From: Epichloe hybrida
Lineage: Eukaryota > Ascomycota > Sordariomycetes > Hypocreales > Clavicipitaceae
DNA: 64,000 nucleotides
Reading direction: 5' to 3'
Assembly: GCA_019022495.1 (NCBI GenBank)
Contig: JAFEKR010000001.1
Location: 1,426,001-1,490,000, forward strand
Below, piece by piece: positions 46,510 to 59,048 of the stretch; within the stretch, counting starts at the first letter, position 1, and every line of letters begins with the position of its first letter. The notes beneath the pieces are model-generated. The model saw only the letters and a list, made by a program, of their open reading frames with translations. It searched no databases and was not told where the DNA came from. Made by a program: the position numbers and the translations under genes.

Positions 46510-48261
46510 ATGAATGAATTATTCGAAGATTTCGCTAAAGCGCATACTCTAAACAATGGATATCTCCTGGCGCAGACCTTGTCACCTGTTGCACCACAGA
46601 ATGAGCCTCATCGACTGAGACGAATATGGCAAAGCACCAACTCCCACAGTGTCAAGGGCGATATCAAGCATTTCATTAAATCACAAAGCTCCCATCGAAA
46701 ATATTTGGATCATGACGAAATCAACGGATGGGTGGAAGTATATGTGGCATACTGGAACGCACTCGGTGAAATTGTGGCAGGGGAGAGCGGTAAAGTACGT
46801 AAAATCCATATCGCACCCCTTAAAAGGATCGGCCTACTCACCTGACATCAGTCGTCTTGGACCAAAGTTTATGATTCGTGGAAAGAGCTCACTTCAATGC
46901 TAATTCGCGGCTACAACAACGCTGGCTTTGAGGCATGGACGATTCCCAGTCTATACATGATTGGCAAGTATTTAAGGTTGTTTGCGATCAAATCCGACGA
47001 TGAGCGAAGTCGAAGCTCAACGGATAACTCTGGCTCCTCATCGTTGATGCAGGACGACTTTGACCCTGAACTGGAGAAGCAAGGTCAGCTGAGGGACTGT
47101 GAGCAACACCTCAAACGAATATTCACGCTATGTCTCAACGACAGGTAAGGTTTACACCACAATCAAGTGCAGGCGCGAACTAATAGGTCCTGAATCAGGG
47201 CACCGATAGAAGAATCCCGCAAATGGGGGATCTACTTTGTCATCAATCTGCTCTTCAAGACGTACTTCAAGCTTAACTCTGCGTCTTTGTCAAGGACTAT
47301 CCTCAAAACATTAGCTGTTTACAACGGCAAGGGAGACATGCCTCCTTTAGATGCTTTCCCGAAAGCTCAGAGGGTGACATTCAAATACTACGAAGGAGTT
47401 TTGTTTTTTCTTGAAGAAAACTACGTCCAGGTACGTTGCCCAGCCCCGAGGGAATTGTAACGCTAAAATTAGAATACAGGCGGAGAAACACCTCATCGAC
47501 GCGTGGCAACTTTGTCATAAGGATGCCAAAAAAAACGCAGAGTAGGCTGAAAGCTGGGTATCTCCTGCTGGCGCTACTTGCTAATACTTGACAGGCGCAT
47601 TTTGATGTATCTGATACCATGCCGGTTACTAACCAGCCACGTGCTCCCAACAGAAGCACTCCTTCAAAACTATCCAAAACTGCAAGAACTTTTTCTTCCG
47701 CTCGCACAATGTATAAAAAAAGGCGATTTGCGATCTTTCGACTTGGCTTTGCAGAAAGGAGAGGAAATATTCGTAAAGAAACGCATCTACTTGACACTCG
47801 AACGCGGCCGGGATATTGCCCTGCGCAATTTGCTTCGTAAGGTCTTCATTGCTGGGGGATTCGACGAACCAAAAGAAGGCGAAGCAGCCCCAGTACGCAG
47901 GACAAGAATACCAGTTGCAGAATTCCGCGCCGCAATTTGCTTGTTCAGCGAGGACGAACTGATTGATACCGACGAAGTGGAATGCCTGCTCGCGAACATG
48001 ATTTACAAGGTCAGCCAAATTGAAGCCCTCCCCTTCAGTGAGCGACTAGCATTGGAGCTGGAAGAATGTGTGCCACAATCATTCAAATGTCACCACGTCA
48101 GACGTTTCTGCATAGCAAACGATCGAACTTGTGCTAGACAATGACTGGGTTCAAGGGACACCGCTGACATTATGTAGGATCTCATGAAGGGCTACATAGC
48201 GCGAGAAAGAGGTATCGTAGTCTTATCCAAGAAGGGGGCTTTCCCCGGAACGGGCATATAG
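46510..48261 (+). CDS. csn12: CSN12 homologue, PCI-domain protein, 456 aa
   Basis: Six exons: 46510-46794, 46852-47144, 47199-47430, 47480-47541, 47595-48009, 48178-48261. All junctions have GT..AG ends and keep the frame. The N-terminal half is TPR-like helical; the C-terminal half is the PCI/winged-helix region with the family hallmark [70 protein letters not shown] and, from the last exon, [19 protein letters not shown]. Yeast Csn12 belongs to a Thp3-containing complex linked to transcription and splicing and was first found with the COP9 signalosome; it is paralogous to the TREX-2 subunit Thp1/PCID2. Nuclear location is expected. Last intron is 168 bases. Confidence 0.93.
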
Positions 48262-49415
48262 CCGGCGCGACATCTTCTATCAACTTTCCTTGGAGTTTGG
48301 AACAAAACTGTTGCTGAAATGGTCAAGTCAAACCGATCACACCTCGCAAGTTCCACGAGTGGACGACTGAAAGACACTTGTGAGGCAAGGCTTGCTTTGC
48401 TATGAGTAGGGATAAAGGGGAATATGGTTGGATCACTTGTCGAAGATGACTGTGGATCGGTCAATTCTCTGCACGTTCTTCACGAATTGTACATGAAATA
48501 CACCCCTCCCTCTTCGCCACCCCATCTACCTGTGATGCCTATTAAGTAAACTACGGTGGGTTCAGGTAATTTCGAAAACGCCGGCCGCGACCATGTACCA
48601 GATAATTCTCGGAATTACCTGAGACCCACTGTAGGATGCATTCCACTACATGGCTCCCTCACCAGAACGCTGCGTTGACTCATGTAGACACGAGTTACTT
48701 CTGCTAAAATGAAAGCATCCGTGCCTTGTCTGACTTGATGCCATCATGCAATTACATCGGGAGCTGTGCTAGGCCATTTTATTTAAAAAAAATTCGGTCG
48801 TCAGGCGATTCACACGCTGATCGGAGTCACACAATTACATACTGATTACACCAACTGTTTGTCGATTTCGCTGTTCTTGCTAATATGACGCATAACGAGC
48901 GTTCAGAATGTAATGATACAGATGCTCTGATGTAGAACTTGTGTTCTTTCCGATGTCCGCCCCCACCCCACACACCCGGGAGAAAATTGCATGATAAGAA
49001 GCTGCCCCTCTCGTACAAATAAATTTGGGCTTTGAACTTTTGGTGTTCTCTAAGAAATGAAACGTCGCGGACTACAACCACAATGGCTATTTCCGAAATC
49101 TTGGACCGAGAAGAGTAGTTGTACAAGGGTTAACGTGAAGAAAAGATGACAACAGACCACAAACCAAACTGGAAAAATTATTGCCAGGAGAGAAGGAGAA
49201 GGGGGGCAATAAGACCCTCCGGCCTTTACCACATGAACACGTAGCTAAAAGAAAAAGACGAGCACCGAAAACGCCGTTGAAACCATAAAAGAATATTATT
49301 GTTTCTTCATTCTCTTGTTGGTCTGGCCCATGTGCATGAAAAGAGATGGAGAAGAAACGTTTCTTTGGTGACTCGAAATAACAGATTCGAGGTGCGAGAA
49401 CACAAGCTCGGAGTA
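48262..49415. other. Convergent 3' region with a mini transposon
   Basis: 1.15 kb between the ends of CSN12 and the BTB gene. Apart from the 78-bp element at 48554 I see no repeat or gene. Confidence 0.45.
48554..48631. mobile_element. 78-bp mini-element with terminal inverted repeats
   Basis: TA (48552-48553) precedes CGGTGGGTTCAGGTAATTTCG; CGGAATTACCTGAGACCCACTG ends at 48631 and TA (48632-48633) follows (each arm about 20 bases, two or three differences). The TA flanks and the GTGGG terminus resemble Tc1/mariner ends, so this is likely an internally deleted derivative or end-to-end remnant. Confidence 0.7.
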
Positions 49416-50451
49416 TTAGATGTGACGACCGGATCGCGGTGTGCCTCTGTGACAAGATGATGTTAATGAGTGAGACACATCAAGGACGATAATAACACAT
49501 CTGCACTTACTGGACGGATGAAATGTCATCAACATGATTGCACAAGGCCACGAAAAGGTCAAAGAAGAGTTGCGTGCCCCCGTTGTACATTTCAAGTTGC
49601 ATAGTCCCGCTACGCTTGAAAGTGCTCCGAGAACGAATAATAAGAGCCAGATAGTGAGCACGTAGTTTTGAGTCAGTGTCGGGTGTGTTGGCATACGCAT
49701 AGCGCGCAGATGCCAAGATGGTGCTACACTGGATACCGGATTCTGCAGTTCTGCTTGTCAGGCAACCATGTGGCAATTAGAGGATTACGAAATGATAGAT
49801 ATGTTGACTTACGCAAGCCTTGCTTTCGAAGAGCCAGCTTTTTCAGCTCCTCTAGTCCATACTTCTCAGCGGCACAATAGATTACGGTGTCTTTTAGCAG
49901 GTCGCCGTCGACGCCACGATGGTACACCGTACTCTCAACAACTTGTTCAGCATCGACAGGCTCCAGTTCATAAGAGTTACGTCGTTTGTTATGCGTGAGT
50001 CGAGGAAAATAGTCTCCCTTGTAAAGATACTCCAAGACGGAACTAAAAATCTCGGGTTCTTCATCTGGAAGGGCGATTTTCTTGGCTGCAGGGTCCATGC
50101 AAGTGTTTCGAAGAGCGTTGTTGAAGAAGGAACTGGAGCAGAGGACGTCTTCGTGGGCGGCAAAGAGTCGTTGATCGGAGCCAACAACAAGCGTCACGAT
50201 AGAGGTGGACATGTTCCTAGTCACTGTCTTTAGTTACAGACGATTGCTGGATGATAAATAGTGGTCACATACCCGCCCATGGCAGTATCATCGCTAGCTA
50301 TGGCAGTGGAAGCCGTATTTGGCCTTCTGGGTCGAGACTCAGGGCGTCTTTTGCTTATGCCACTGTCTCTGCTGAAAGAAGTACTTGATTTAGACGCTTT
50401 GTGGCTCTTGGAAAAACTCTTGCTCGATGAATCAAGGCGTCTGCTGAACAT
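49416..50451 (-). CDS. BTB/POZ-domain protein, 281 aa
   Basis: Minus-strand exons: 50451-50273, 50216-49813, 49742-49511, 49446-49416, with donors GTATGT, GTAAGT, GTAAGT and acceptors GACTAG, CTGCAG, CACAG. After a basic Ser-rich N-terminus (1-60) comes a BTB fold (about 62-190): IVTLVVGSDQRLFAAHEDVLCSSSFF (start of the fold, shown only as landmark), ALPDEEPEIFSSVLEYLYKGDY and the A-E-KYGLEELKKLAL helix. The tail (195-281) is helical. Fungal stand-alone BTB proteins of this type may be substrate adaptors for CUL3 ligases, but no second domain reveals a target. Upstream, GTAAGT after CCCAG at about 50640 hints at another intron in the leader. Confidence 0.87.
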
Positions 50452-51038
50452 CTTGACGGCGGTGGATGAATCTTGGCGGGAAACGATCGATGAAAGCGGG
50501 ACGAGAGCAGATAAAAATGCGCGGCAAAGGAAGGGGGGGAAAAAAAGACAGACAGAAAGCGCAGAAAACAAAATCCCGTTTGGTGTAGGTCGACGATATT
50601 TTCAATCTTGATGATTGAGTCGACGAGCCCGCGAGAAAACTTACCTGGGACGTCAAGAAGACACAACTGAAAAGTCTTCGACGAAATGACGCGGACACAC
50701 ACTCCTTTTATAAAGGCTGGCTGACCGTGCCAACAGGCACCGCCACCGGTCCGTTACACACTGCTACTGCCCAGGTACATGGCCATGGTCAGGGATGGGT
50801 GCTGGGGATAGCTTCGAGTTATGACACGTCTGGCCAAGTAAAGTGGCCCACGCGAGGCTGACACGAGTTCACGTGACGTTTTGTGTGTGACGAGCTGGCC
50901 ACTTGAGTCAGACTGCCAAAAGTAATTATGAGCAAACACTGGCCAGGGATCCCGTTGTTAGCTAGCGCTGCCAGGGGTGAGGTTGGAGTGAAAAGTTGTG
51001 GGTGTGGGGACTGGTAGGGACTAGTATACGGTCGCACA
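50452..51038. other. Promoter region of the BTB gene
   Basis: Contains a pyrimidine-rich leader on the minus strand and ordinary sequence up to the left end of the AT-rich element. No gene seen. Confidence 0.4.
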
Positions 51039-53056
51039 TTAGAGAGGTCCCGCAAAGGGCTGCCAAAACAAAAAAATCCCTCAACCCCTTATTTGCGATT
51101 TTGCGATTTTATGATTTTTATAATATATTTTTCGTACATTATAATTATGCTATATTTACGAAAAAACCTATAGAGCTTTTATAAGTAAATTAAATCCCTT
51201 TATAATAATAGGATTTCTTATAAATAAATCCTAGATTAAATTAATACTAAGCTTTTTATAACAGGTAGCTAAAGTATTAGACTTAATATATTATATTACT
51301 ATCTTTAAGCCTAGGGAGTTTTATTTACTTTATAAAGTGTAATATCTTTAGCCCTTATATAAAGAGATCTCTAAGCTTTTTATATAAGATATTTCTATAG
51401 AGACTATTTATTTAACTATTATTAAGCTTCTTTAGTAATAAGGGCATTAACTAGTTAGCTTATAAACCCTCTAAATATAGCTTTAGTAATAGGGCTTCTT
51501 ATAAATATAAAATTATATATAAATTATAAATAAACTAATTTATTATATATAGTTTTACTTTTTCTCCTATGGTTATTTAGATTAATTAATTCTTTAAGAC
51601 CTTTAAGCATAAGACTAGCTATCCTATATGCTATATATAATCTATAAAATTCGCTATTAATATAGAATAAAAAGATGATTTTATATAGAAGAAAAGCGCT
51701 AAATTACTTTATAGGATATAATTTAATTCCTTAAAGCTAATTTAAAATAAACCTTTATAATATAAGGCTTTAGTTAAGGATATTTATATTATTATATATA
51801 ATAAAAGGGCTAAGTCCTAGTCTTATAAAACTAATTATATAACTTTTATTATATAGTCTTTTCTAAAGAAGTTTAAAAGTATTAGAAAGGGAACTTTTAA
51901 TATTATATAAACTTCTTAGTACTTAGACTAAACTTCCTTTAGTGCCTTAATAGATATAAGAAGCTAAAGAGATTTAGAATTTAAGTATATATATATATTA
52001 ATATATACTTATGCTATATTATTTAGTTTTACTATAGTTACTTTACTATAATTACTCTTAGTATATTAAAGTAGTATCTTTATATAATTAAATGCCTTAG
52101 AATATAACTATTTTTTATAAGATTTAATTATAAAGTTAAGACTTTATTATAGGTAGCTACCTAAGTAATATTAGTATAAGCTAGCCTAGCTATAATTATA
52201 TATAAGGATAAGAACTAAATCTCTTACTAGTTTACTTAAGGGAATTATATTAGCTCTTATTATATATATAGGCTAAGTAAAAGAAATATTAGAATTAAAA
52301 GCTAGTAGTATTAGCTATATAAAGGAGTATCTAATTACTAGATAGTATTCTTTAATAAACTTACTATATACACATTATTTATTAAAGATAATAAAGTAAA
52401 TTAAATTATATTAAACATAATTTATTTACCTATAATCTAAGATAAATTCGCAGACTTTATTACACTATAGAATAGCTATAAAATCTATATATAAAAGAAC
52501 AAAAAGCACGTTATCTTAGGCATTTCTATAGACCTTTATTATATAGAAAACGCTTAAAATTAGGGCGTTTCTCTTAGTATAAATAATAATATAAAAGATT
52601 ATATAGTATTAAATACAATACTTAATCCCCTTAATAAGATTAATATTAACTAATTTCTTATATAGGAAACAGAAGATTAGTGTACATAAGAGCTATAGTT
52701 ACTTAGGTTTTATAATTAAGAGATTAAAGATTATACATATCTATATATATTATTCTATTTAGCGTTATAAGAGCGAATTTAAAATTATTAAGAAAGTAGC
52801 TAATAACTAGTCCTTTAACTTAGCCTAATTCCTTATAGAGAAATCTATAAATTTATATAACTTCTTTAATAAAACTATAAGCTATTATATAACTAAAACC
52901 TTAATAGTAACCTAATTTCTTAAGACCTTTAAGAATAACTTTAATAGTTTTAAAGTAAAGAGATTAAAAGTATCTAGGCCTATTATATATAACTTTTCTT
53001 TACTAAATATTACGTTTAAATATTTCTTATATAATAAGCTAGAGAATTTTCTTTTA

Positions 53057-53146
53057 TATTAGTAAGCTCCTCTCTATTAGTAAGCTCTTCTATATTAGTA
53101 AGCTCTTTTACATTAGTACACTCTTCTATATTAGTACGCTTTTCTA
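53057..53146 (-). repeat. Five 18-bp tandem units, relic hexapeptide repeat
   Basis: Units of the type TATTAGTAAGCTCTTCTA repeat five times without gaps. On the minus strand they read as variants of EELTNI in one frame, so they probably come from a repeat in a protein coded by the element before RIP. Confidence 0.7.
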
Positions 53147-54465
53147 TATTAAGTATAGATTATTATTCTTATTAAGATTGCTTATCTATATAAGAATTAA
53201 GAGGTTTAGATTTGCTTTATTTAATTAGCCTTATTAGTAATAGGCTAAGGGAGGAGCTTTATAATAGTTCTTTTATATAAGGGGGTGACTTATTAGATTA
53301 TAATAAATCCTTTTAATGCTTTATATGTTTTTTTATTATTATAGTAGTCTTTTTTTCCTTAATTTTTTCTTCCTTTATTTAGTCTTCCTTTATAATATAA
53401 AAATTCAGAAAGATAAGAATATAACTATCTTAAATCTCCTAATTATACGAATTTTTTTTCCTAAAGAGATTAATAACTATATAATTTAATCTAATGTATA
53501 ATTAAGGGAGCTAATAGAAGCTAAATACCTTAGAATAAGCTTATCTAAGCTTATAGGGAATTTTTTTATTAAACTACTCTAAAAAGCTTAGTTATATAAA
53601 CTTGTGTAGCTAGTTAGCTTTAGTTACTAGACTAACTTCGCTAAGCTTATTTTCCTATAAAAAAGGTTAGAGCTCTATAGGCTCTAAATAAAATTAGCTT
53701 TAGTATAATAGTAAGAAGTCTTATATAAACTAAGCTTAGTAACTGATTTTAGGATAAAAAAGCCTTTATTATTATAACTATATAAAAGTAATAGAATTAA
53801 CTAAATATAAAGCCCTTAGGGATAGTTATATAAATCCTTAGAGGTAAAAGCTTAGGTAGCTTATATTACCTCTTATACTTATGTTTAGAAACGTTTAGTA
53901 AAATTTAATATATAATCCCTTTTACTTTACACTATAGGAATTAGCTATAATAATATTAATAGAGATTTTGTATAGGAAGTTAATGTTTTATTATCTAAAT
54001 TAATAGTAATTAATTAAGGCTAATATAAGCTATAGTGTAAATAAAAAGTAGTATTTAAATAAGCTTTCTAAATTTCTTTATGTATATATAATGCCTTTAG
54101 GTATTATTTTTATTACTAATAATTTAAGTAACTAGGCATTATATAAGAAAGTAAAGAAAAGAATAAAAAAAGAAAGAAAGAAAAGAGAAAGAAAAGGAAA
54201 AAAAAAGAGAGGTAAAAAGGGGTTTAGTATAAATTTTAGTTACATACGCATATATAAGGATTCTTAGGCTAAATATAATTCTAAGGGTCACTTACTCTTA
54301 CCTTATATAAATAGATCTATACTTACTAGCTATAAGTTAAGATATATAGTTATAAATTATATAGCCTAAGCTAATAGGTAGTAAATAGTTATACACTATA
54401 AGGAAAAAAAAAACCTATAGCTAAAAGCTATAATCCTAAATTTTTCCTTTCTTAATTTTTATAAA

Positions 54466-54490
54466 AATAATAATAATAATAATAATAATA
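54466..54490 (+). repeat. AAT microsatellite
   Basis: About eight AAT units inside the AT-rich element; downstream of a purine-rich stretch (about 54150-54230). Confidence 0.8.
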
Positions 54491-55600
54491 GTATATATAT
54501 ATAGAATCCCTTTATTCTTATACTATATACTAATAATCTTCTCTTCTAGTTAATATGCTTTCTTTATATATATTATAACTATTTTAATTACTTATATCTA
54601 ATTTTAGTATAGACTATAGTAATAGTAATAGTAATATAGTAGCCTTTTTGCCTTAAACTTACTTATATATATAGCTTTAACACCTCTTATAATATATAAC
54701 TAAGACCTTTTCTAGGGTCTTATATATAGTATTCCTAGTATACCTTAGTTACTTTTAGCTTATATAAGTAAGAATAGTCTTAGCTTATACATTTATTTAT
54801 AAGAGTAATACACTATTCTTACTTTACCTAGCTATAATATATAATTTCTTTAAGATTAGGTCTAACTAAAGTAAATTAAAAGTAAGTAGCCCTTATATAT
54901 AAATGCCTTCTTAATTTAATTAAGAGGTATACTATATATAAATCCTTATAATTACTATATATAATAAATAGTATAAAATAAAGATAATCTTACTATACTA
55001 TTCCTAGTTTATATATACTTACTAGGCTACTTTAGTAGTGTATATAGTAACTATAAATAGCTAGATTATATATCTTCTTATTCTAATAAAAACTAAGTAA
55101 GTTTACTAGTAAAAGACACTTATATAGGATTAAATATAAGTTCCTAAGAATAGCTAGTTAACCTTATTAAAGGACCTAGGACTAAAGATAACCTAATTAC
55201 GCTAGATAAGGATAAAACTATAAATAATCCTATTATCCTTTAAAGTTATATATATAAATTTTCCCTTACTTCTTTTACTTTAAGGTTATATTATAGCCCT
55301 TTTATATATATTATAACACTATTAATAAAGCTCTTAACTAAGTGGTTATAAATAAAGATATTAGCTAGTAATGCTAGCTAATCTAGAATAATAGCTAGCA
55401 CCTTCTTATAGTGTTTTAGGTTAGTAGCTTACTCTTATATATAAGAGTTAAGTAAAGTAAAGACTAGCTTAGCTTAATTTTATTTTATATATATACACTT
55501 CCTTAAATTTATATATAGATTTAATTTACTATTTACATAGCTTACCTGAAATTATAATGTGGGTTTTCTGTTTTAGTAGCCCTTTGCGGGGCCTGTCTAA

Positions 55601-57456
55601 GGTGCCACCGTACTAGTAGGCAGAAGCCCTCTAGACGATGATGGCACGATAGGGCATGCAGCATCCTATCCGCTCGAGGAGTAATATTTTGCAACCAACA
55701 GCCATGAGAAAGATTTGATAATGCATTTCGAGGTGATCCCCAAGGGATTTTGGCTCCGATCGATGTCAATTGCATAGAACTGTGTTTGCGACTGCGCTGC
55801 TGGCAGCCTCAGAATATCTGGTTGTTAACAATCCCTCACGACATGAGGTGCTAACAAGACCACAATCTCGGACTGCGCACATCACAACCGTGCTTTTTTT
55901 TGCCATTCCGCAGGTGGTATAGTTGCCTGGCCCTGTACCTTGAAATGGGTTAAGCTAGTTGAGCTACTCCCGTACGGAGTAGTAACCCTGCCATTTGATC
56001 CGCCACCTCCACTCATAATTGTCATTATCATGGGCCTCGCTTGTGGATGGTGCTCCTGCGTGATGCAACCACTTTTGCCTGAGCCTAGGTTCAGAGAACT
56101 GAATTGTCTCGGCGGCCTCGTTCATTGCACAAAGAAGCATGGTAAACTTCCTTGGATTCGGTTCAACATGTCATGTGTCCAGCAAGAAAAAAGTGTTGGT
56201 CTCAAGCCCACATCTCTGCGGAAGTCCGGTACCGTGATCAAGAGGTATTACTCATATACATATTCAGTGGTTTCGTTTTAGCGCATCTCTTTGAACTGTT
56301 CGCTAGATTTCCCTAACTATCCAGATGATTTCTGAAAAAGGACCACAGGTGCATATAATGAGACAACCACTTTTGTGGATATAAGACAATGAACATATCG
56401 CGAGTATTGGTGAACGGTACTTCTTCCTATGCCAGAGCGTCAATCCCTTAGTCAGACAGACGTCAAGCTTATCGTCGCTGCTAAATTTGTTGCAAAGCCA
56501 CATCCCGGTCTAATGGTGCAGTTTGCACAGCCAATCTTTGTTAATGCCTGTCACAGAAAGCCGATCATGCAAAGTCCGACATCCCCGACAACTCATGGCT
56601 ACGAATGTAGAATGAAACGTTTCGTCTCTGGTTTGAAGTCGACGAAGAACCGACGAGATGTTTGGCATGGTTGGAAGTGATGATGCATTTGCTGCATGTT
56701 AGGAACCAATCTTCTCAACTCTGCTTTCCGACGACGGAGTACCTTGGAACTAAAGTATATACAGGCGTCTTGAAAACATTATTATCCTTGGGAAGGGCTG
56801 GAGTGATGCGAGTGTCGCTATTGTTCATACACAAGGATAGCCCGTGTGCCATCTGGTGAAGTGATTGTTTCTTCTCGCCAACCTACTCCGCGGCATTGTC
56901 GAGCACAATCATCTATGCGCATGGCCCTTGCATTCGGCGAAAGGTAGGGATTTATAGATTATGGTGTTCTGCAGAAGAACAAAAATGGTGCATCTCCAGC
57001 GCCACAGCAAGAGGAGAAGACCGTTGAAAATGGCTGGCGAAAGAGGAATGGGGTAAATATGTGTAGATATGTCGGCCCTTGTCTTGTTATGAAGATTCGA
57101 TAGCGTGGCAGAAATGGGGATTTTGCGCTGGAAGCTGGTGGCTGACGGGAAAATGCCCCGCAGATACAGGCTGATGTCACCGTCACGATTTGGCGCCGAC
57201 TTGGTGGCGGGGTGCAAACCTCTCTTTTACTGCCTTGTTTGCCTGCAGCTTCACTTTCCTTTCTCGACTTCTGGCTTATGAAGTTTCCACGCTTGTTCCC
57301 GTCCCATTTTCTCTCTCGCACACGCAGCACGTCGAATTCTTCTACTCAAGCGTCGGTCCGGACATACTTAAGTGCCTAGTCAGGAAAATCCATCGACTAC
57401 CTAGGTAATTCTATCGGCCGTTAGTACCAACTTCAGAGTTTTTGGTTGAGTCAACC
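55601..57456. other. Long intergenic region, 1.86 kb
   Basis: No supported gene. Open frames at 55940-56281 and 56429-56680 lack family traits. TACGGAGTA lies at 55973. The part after about 57200 is pyrimidine-rich and is the likely promoter and leader of SDS22. Confidence 0.4.
55973..55981 (+). repeat. TACGGAGTA motif copy 5
   Basis: Intergenic, right of the 4.56-kb AT-rich element. Confidence 0.7.
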
Positions 57457-58717
57457 ATGTCGTCCGCGCCAGAGCAAGACACCGGGCATCCGCATCATAT
57501 TGATATACAAGATGACCGCGTATCCCCTCGAGAGGACGACGAGGATGCGAGTCACGGTATGAAGAATAGCAAGGGATGGGATGGGAAGCTGCGGATTTCT
57601 AAATCTGCACTCTTATCGAATCCAGAAGCGCTTTCCGAGCCCGAGTATTCTGATGACGACAATGTTCTTCCTGGTGACGAGATTCGAGCTGACGAAGGTG
57701 TGCACCAAATAACTGTCACCATCTTTATCCGCGTCCACTGATCAATCCGGTCTTCAGATTTACTGGAAAGTGAAAGCTCCGATAGCGAAGAAATCATGTG
57801 CACGCATTCCCGCATCAGATCCATAGCGTCCCTCCGACTCGATCGCTTCAAACATGTTGCCCGAATATGCCTTCGACAGAACAATATTCAAGAAATCGAG
57901 GGAATAGCTCCTTTGGCGGCCACACTGAAAGACCTCGATCTCTATGACAACCTGATTTCACACATGCGCGGCATGGATGACCTAAAAAACCTCACAAGTC
58001 TGGACTTGAGTTTTAACAAGATCAAACACATCAAGAACATTGGACATATGACCGAGCTGAAAGAACTCTTCTTAGTTGCAAATAAGATTAGTAAGATTGA
58101 AGGTTTAGATAACTTTGGAAAACTTACTTCGCTGGAGCTCGGGTCTAACCGCATCAGAGAATTGAGGAATCTGGAAAATCTCAAAAGCCTGGAAGAGCTC
58201 TGGGTTGCCAAGAACAAGATTACCGAACTGACTGGGTTGGGCGGTCTACCAAACCTCCGTCTTCTCAGCATTCAATCGAACAGAATCCGAGATCTATCGC
58301 CTCTAAAGGAGATACCGGGACTCGAAGAGCTTTACGTTTCTCACAATGCCCTGGAATCACTAGAAGGCATCGAACAGAATACTCGTCTCAAAATTCTGGA
58401 CATTTCCAACAACCAGGTCAGCAGTCTCAGAGGCTTGGAAGGCTTGGCCAAGTTGGAAGAACTATGGGCGAGCTACAACCAGATTGGCGATTTCACTGAG
58501 ATGGAGAAGGTGCTCAAAGATAAGGAGGACCTGACGACAGTCTACTTCGAAGGCAATCCTCTCCAGCTTCGTGGCCCGGCTCTCTACAGGAACAAAGTCC
58601 GGCTGGCTTTGCCACAATTAAAACAAATTGACGCCAGTATGTTCTCACATCAGACACTTCCCTGAATGGAGGGCGATGATCACTGACCTGCTCGTCATAG
58701 CATATCTGAGAGTATAA
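57457..58717 (+). CDS. sds22: SDS22, leucine-rich PP1 regulator, 378 aa
   Basis: Exons 57457-57697, 57758-58636, 58701-58717; the last supplies only the final residues TYLRV. Residues 1-105 are acidic and disordered. From about 110 to 350 run eleven or so 22-residue leucine-rich repeats of the SDS22 type, L-x-x-L-x-L-x-x-N-x-I-x-x-I-x-x-L, visible as LKDLDLYDNLI, LTSLDLSFNKI, LKELFLVANKI, LTSLELGSNRI, LEELWVAKNKI, LRLLSIQSNRI, LEELYVSHNAL, LKILDISNNQV and LEELWASYNQI. An LRR cap closes the domain (YFEGNPLQ...YRNKVRLALPQLKQIDATYLRV, in part). SDS22 binds the catalytic subunit of protein phosphatase 1 and shapes its nuclear and mitotic activity and maturation. Length and repeat count fit the family. 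Confidence 0.95.
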
Positions 58718-59048
58718 CATTCATCGGCCGGCGATTCGTAGGGAACAGCAGCACCAAGTAAGGCGTTCTGGGGTTCAATTTTCTCTTCGTGACTAGACGT
58801 GCACATCCTCATCGTCTTAAGCGTCTTGAAACGCTTCCCAAGACGAAGTTCTAGTACAGCACAGTGGCAATACCATGTCTGTCTGTCACCATTCACCCGG
58901 GCTGGGAATAGCACCAACATTTGATATTTCTAGATATTCTCTATATCCAAGACGTCTACTCACATCGTAGCTGGAGAGAAATACCCACTAAGCCACTTTT
59001 CACGGTTGGCTCATGTCCCCTCTTAGATTGAAAGACTCCGCAGAGAGT
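58718..59048. other. Convergent 3' region, no gene seen
   Basis: 331 bases between the ends of SDS22 and the xylose reductase gene; nothing recognisable. Confidence 0.4.

Larger units (their letters stand above)
51039..55600. mobile_element. RIP-destroyed DNA transposon with TIRs, 4.56 kb, family unknown
   Basis: The left end TTAGAGAGGTCCCGCAAAGG (51039 on) and the reverse complement of the right end TTAGACAGGCCCCGCAAAGG (55600 back) match at 28 of 32 positions. Between about 51085 and 55550 the sequence is nearly all A+T, with TpA dominant and CpA/TpG almost gone, and no open frame remains. The 8 bases outside the ends (GTCGCACA, GGTGCCAC) are not identical; shifted by one they agree at 6 of 8, so an eroded 8-bp target duplication, as in hAT elements, is possible but unproven. 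Confidence 0.75.

Noticed and set aside
53057..53146. CRISPR-like array
   Set aside because: Units are contiguous without spacers, the genome is fungal, and the repeat keeps a protein frame.
55940..56281. 113-codon open frame right of the AT-rich element
   Set aside because: No domain, no splice context, composition unlike the real genes.
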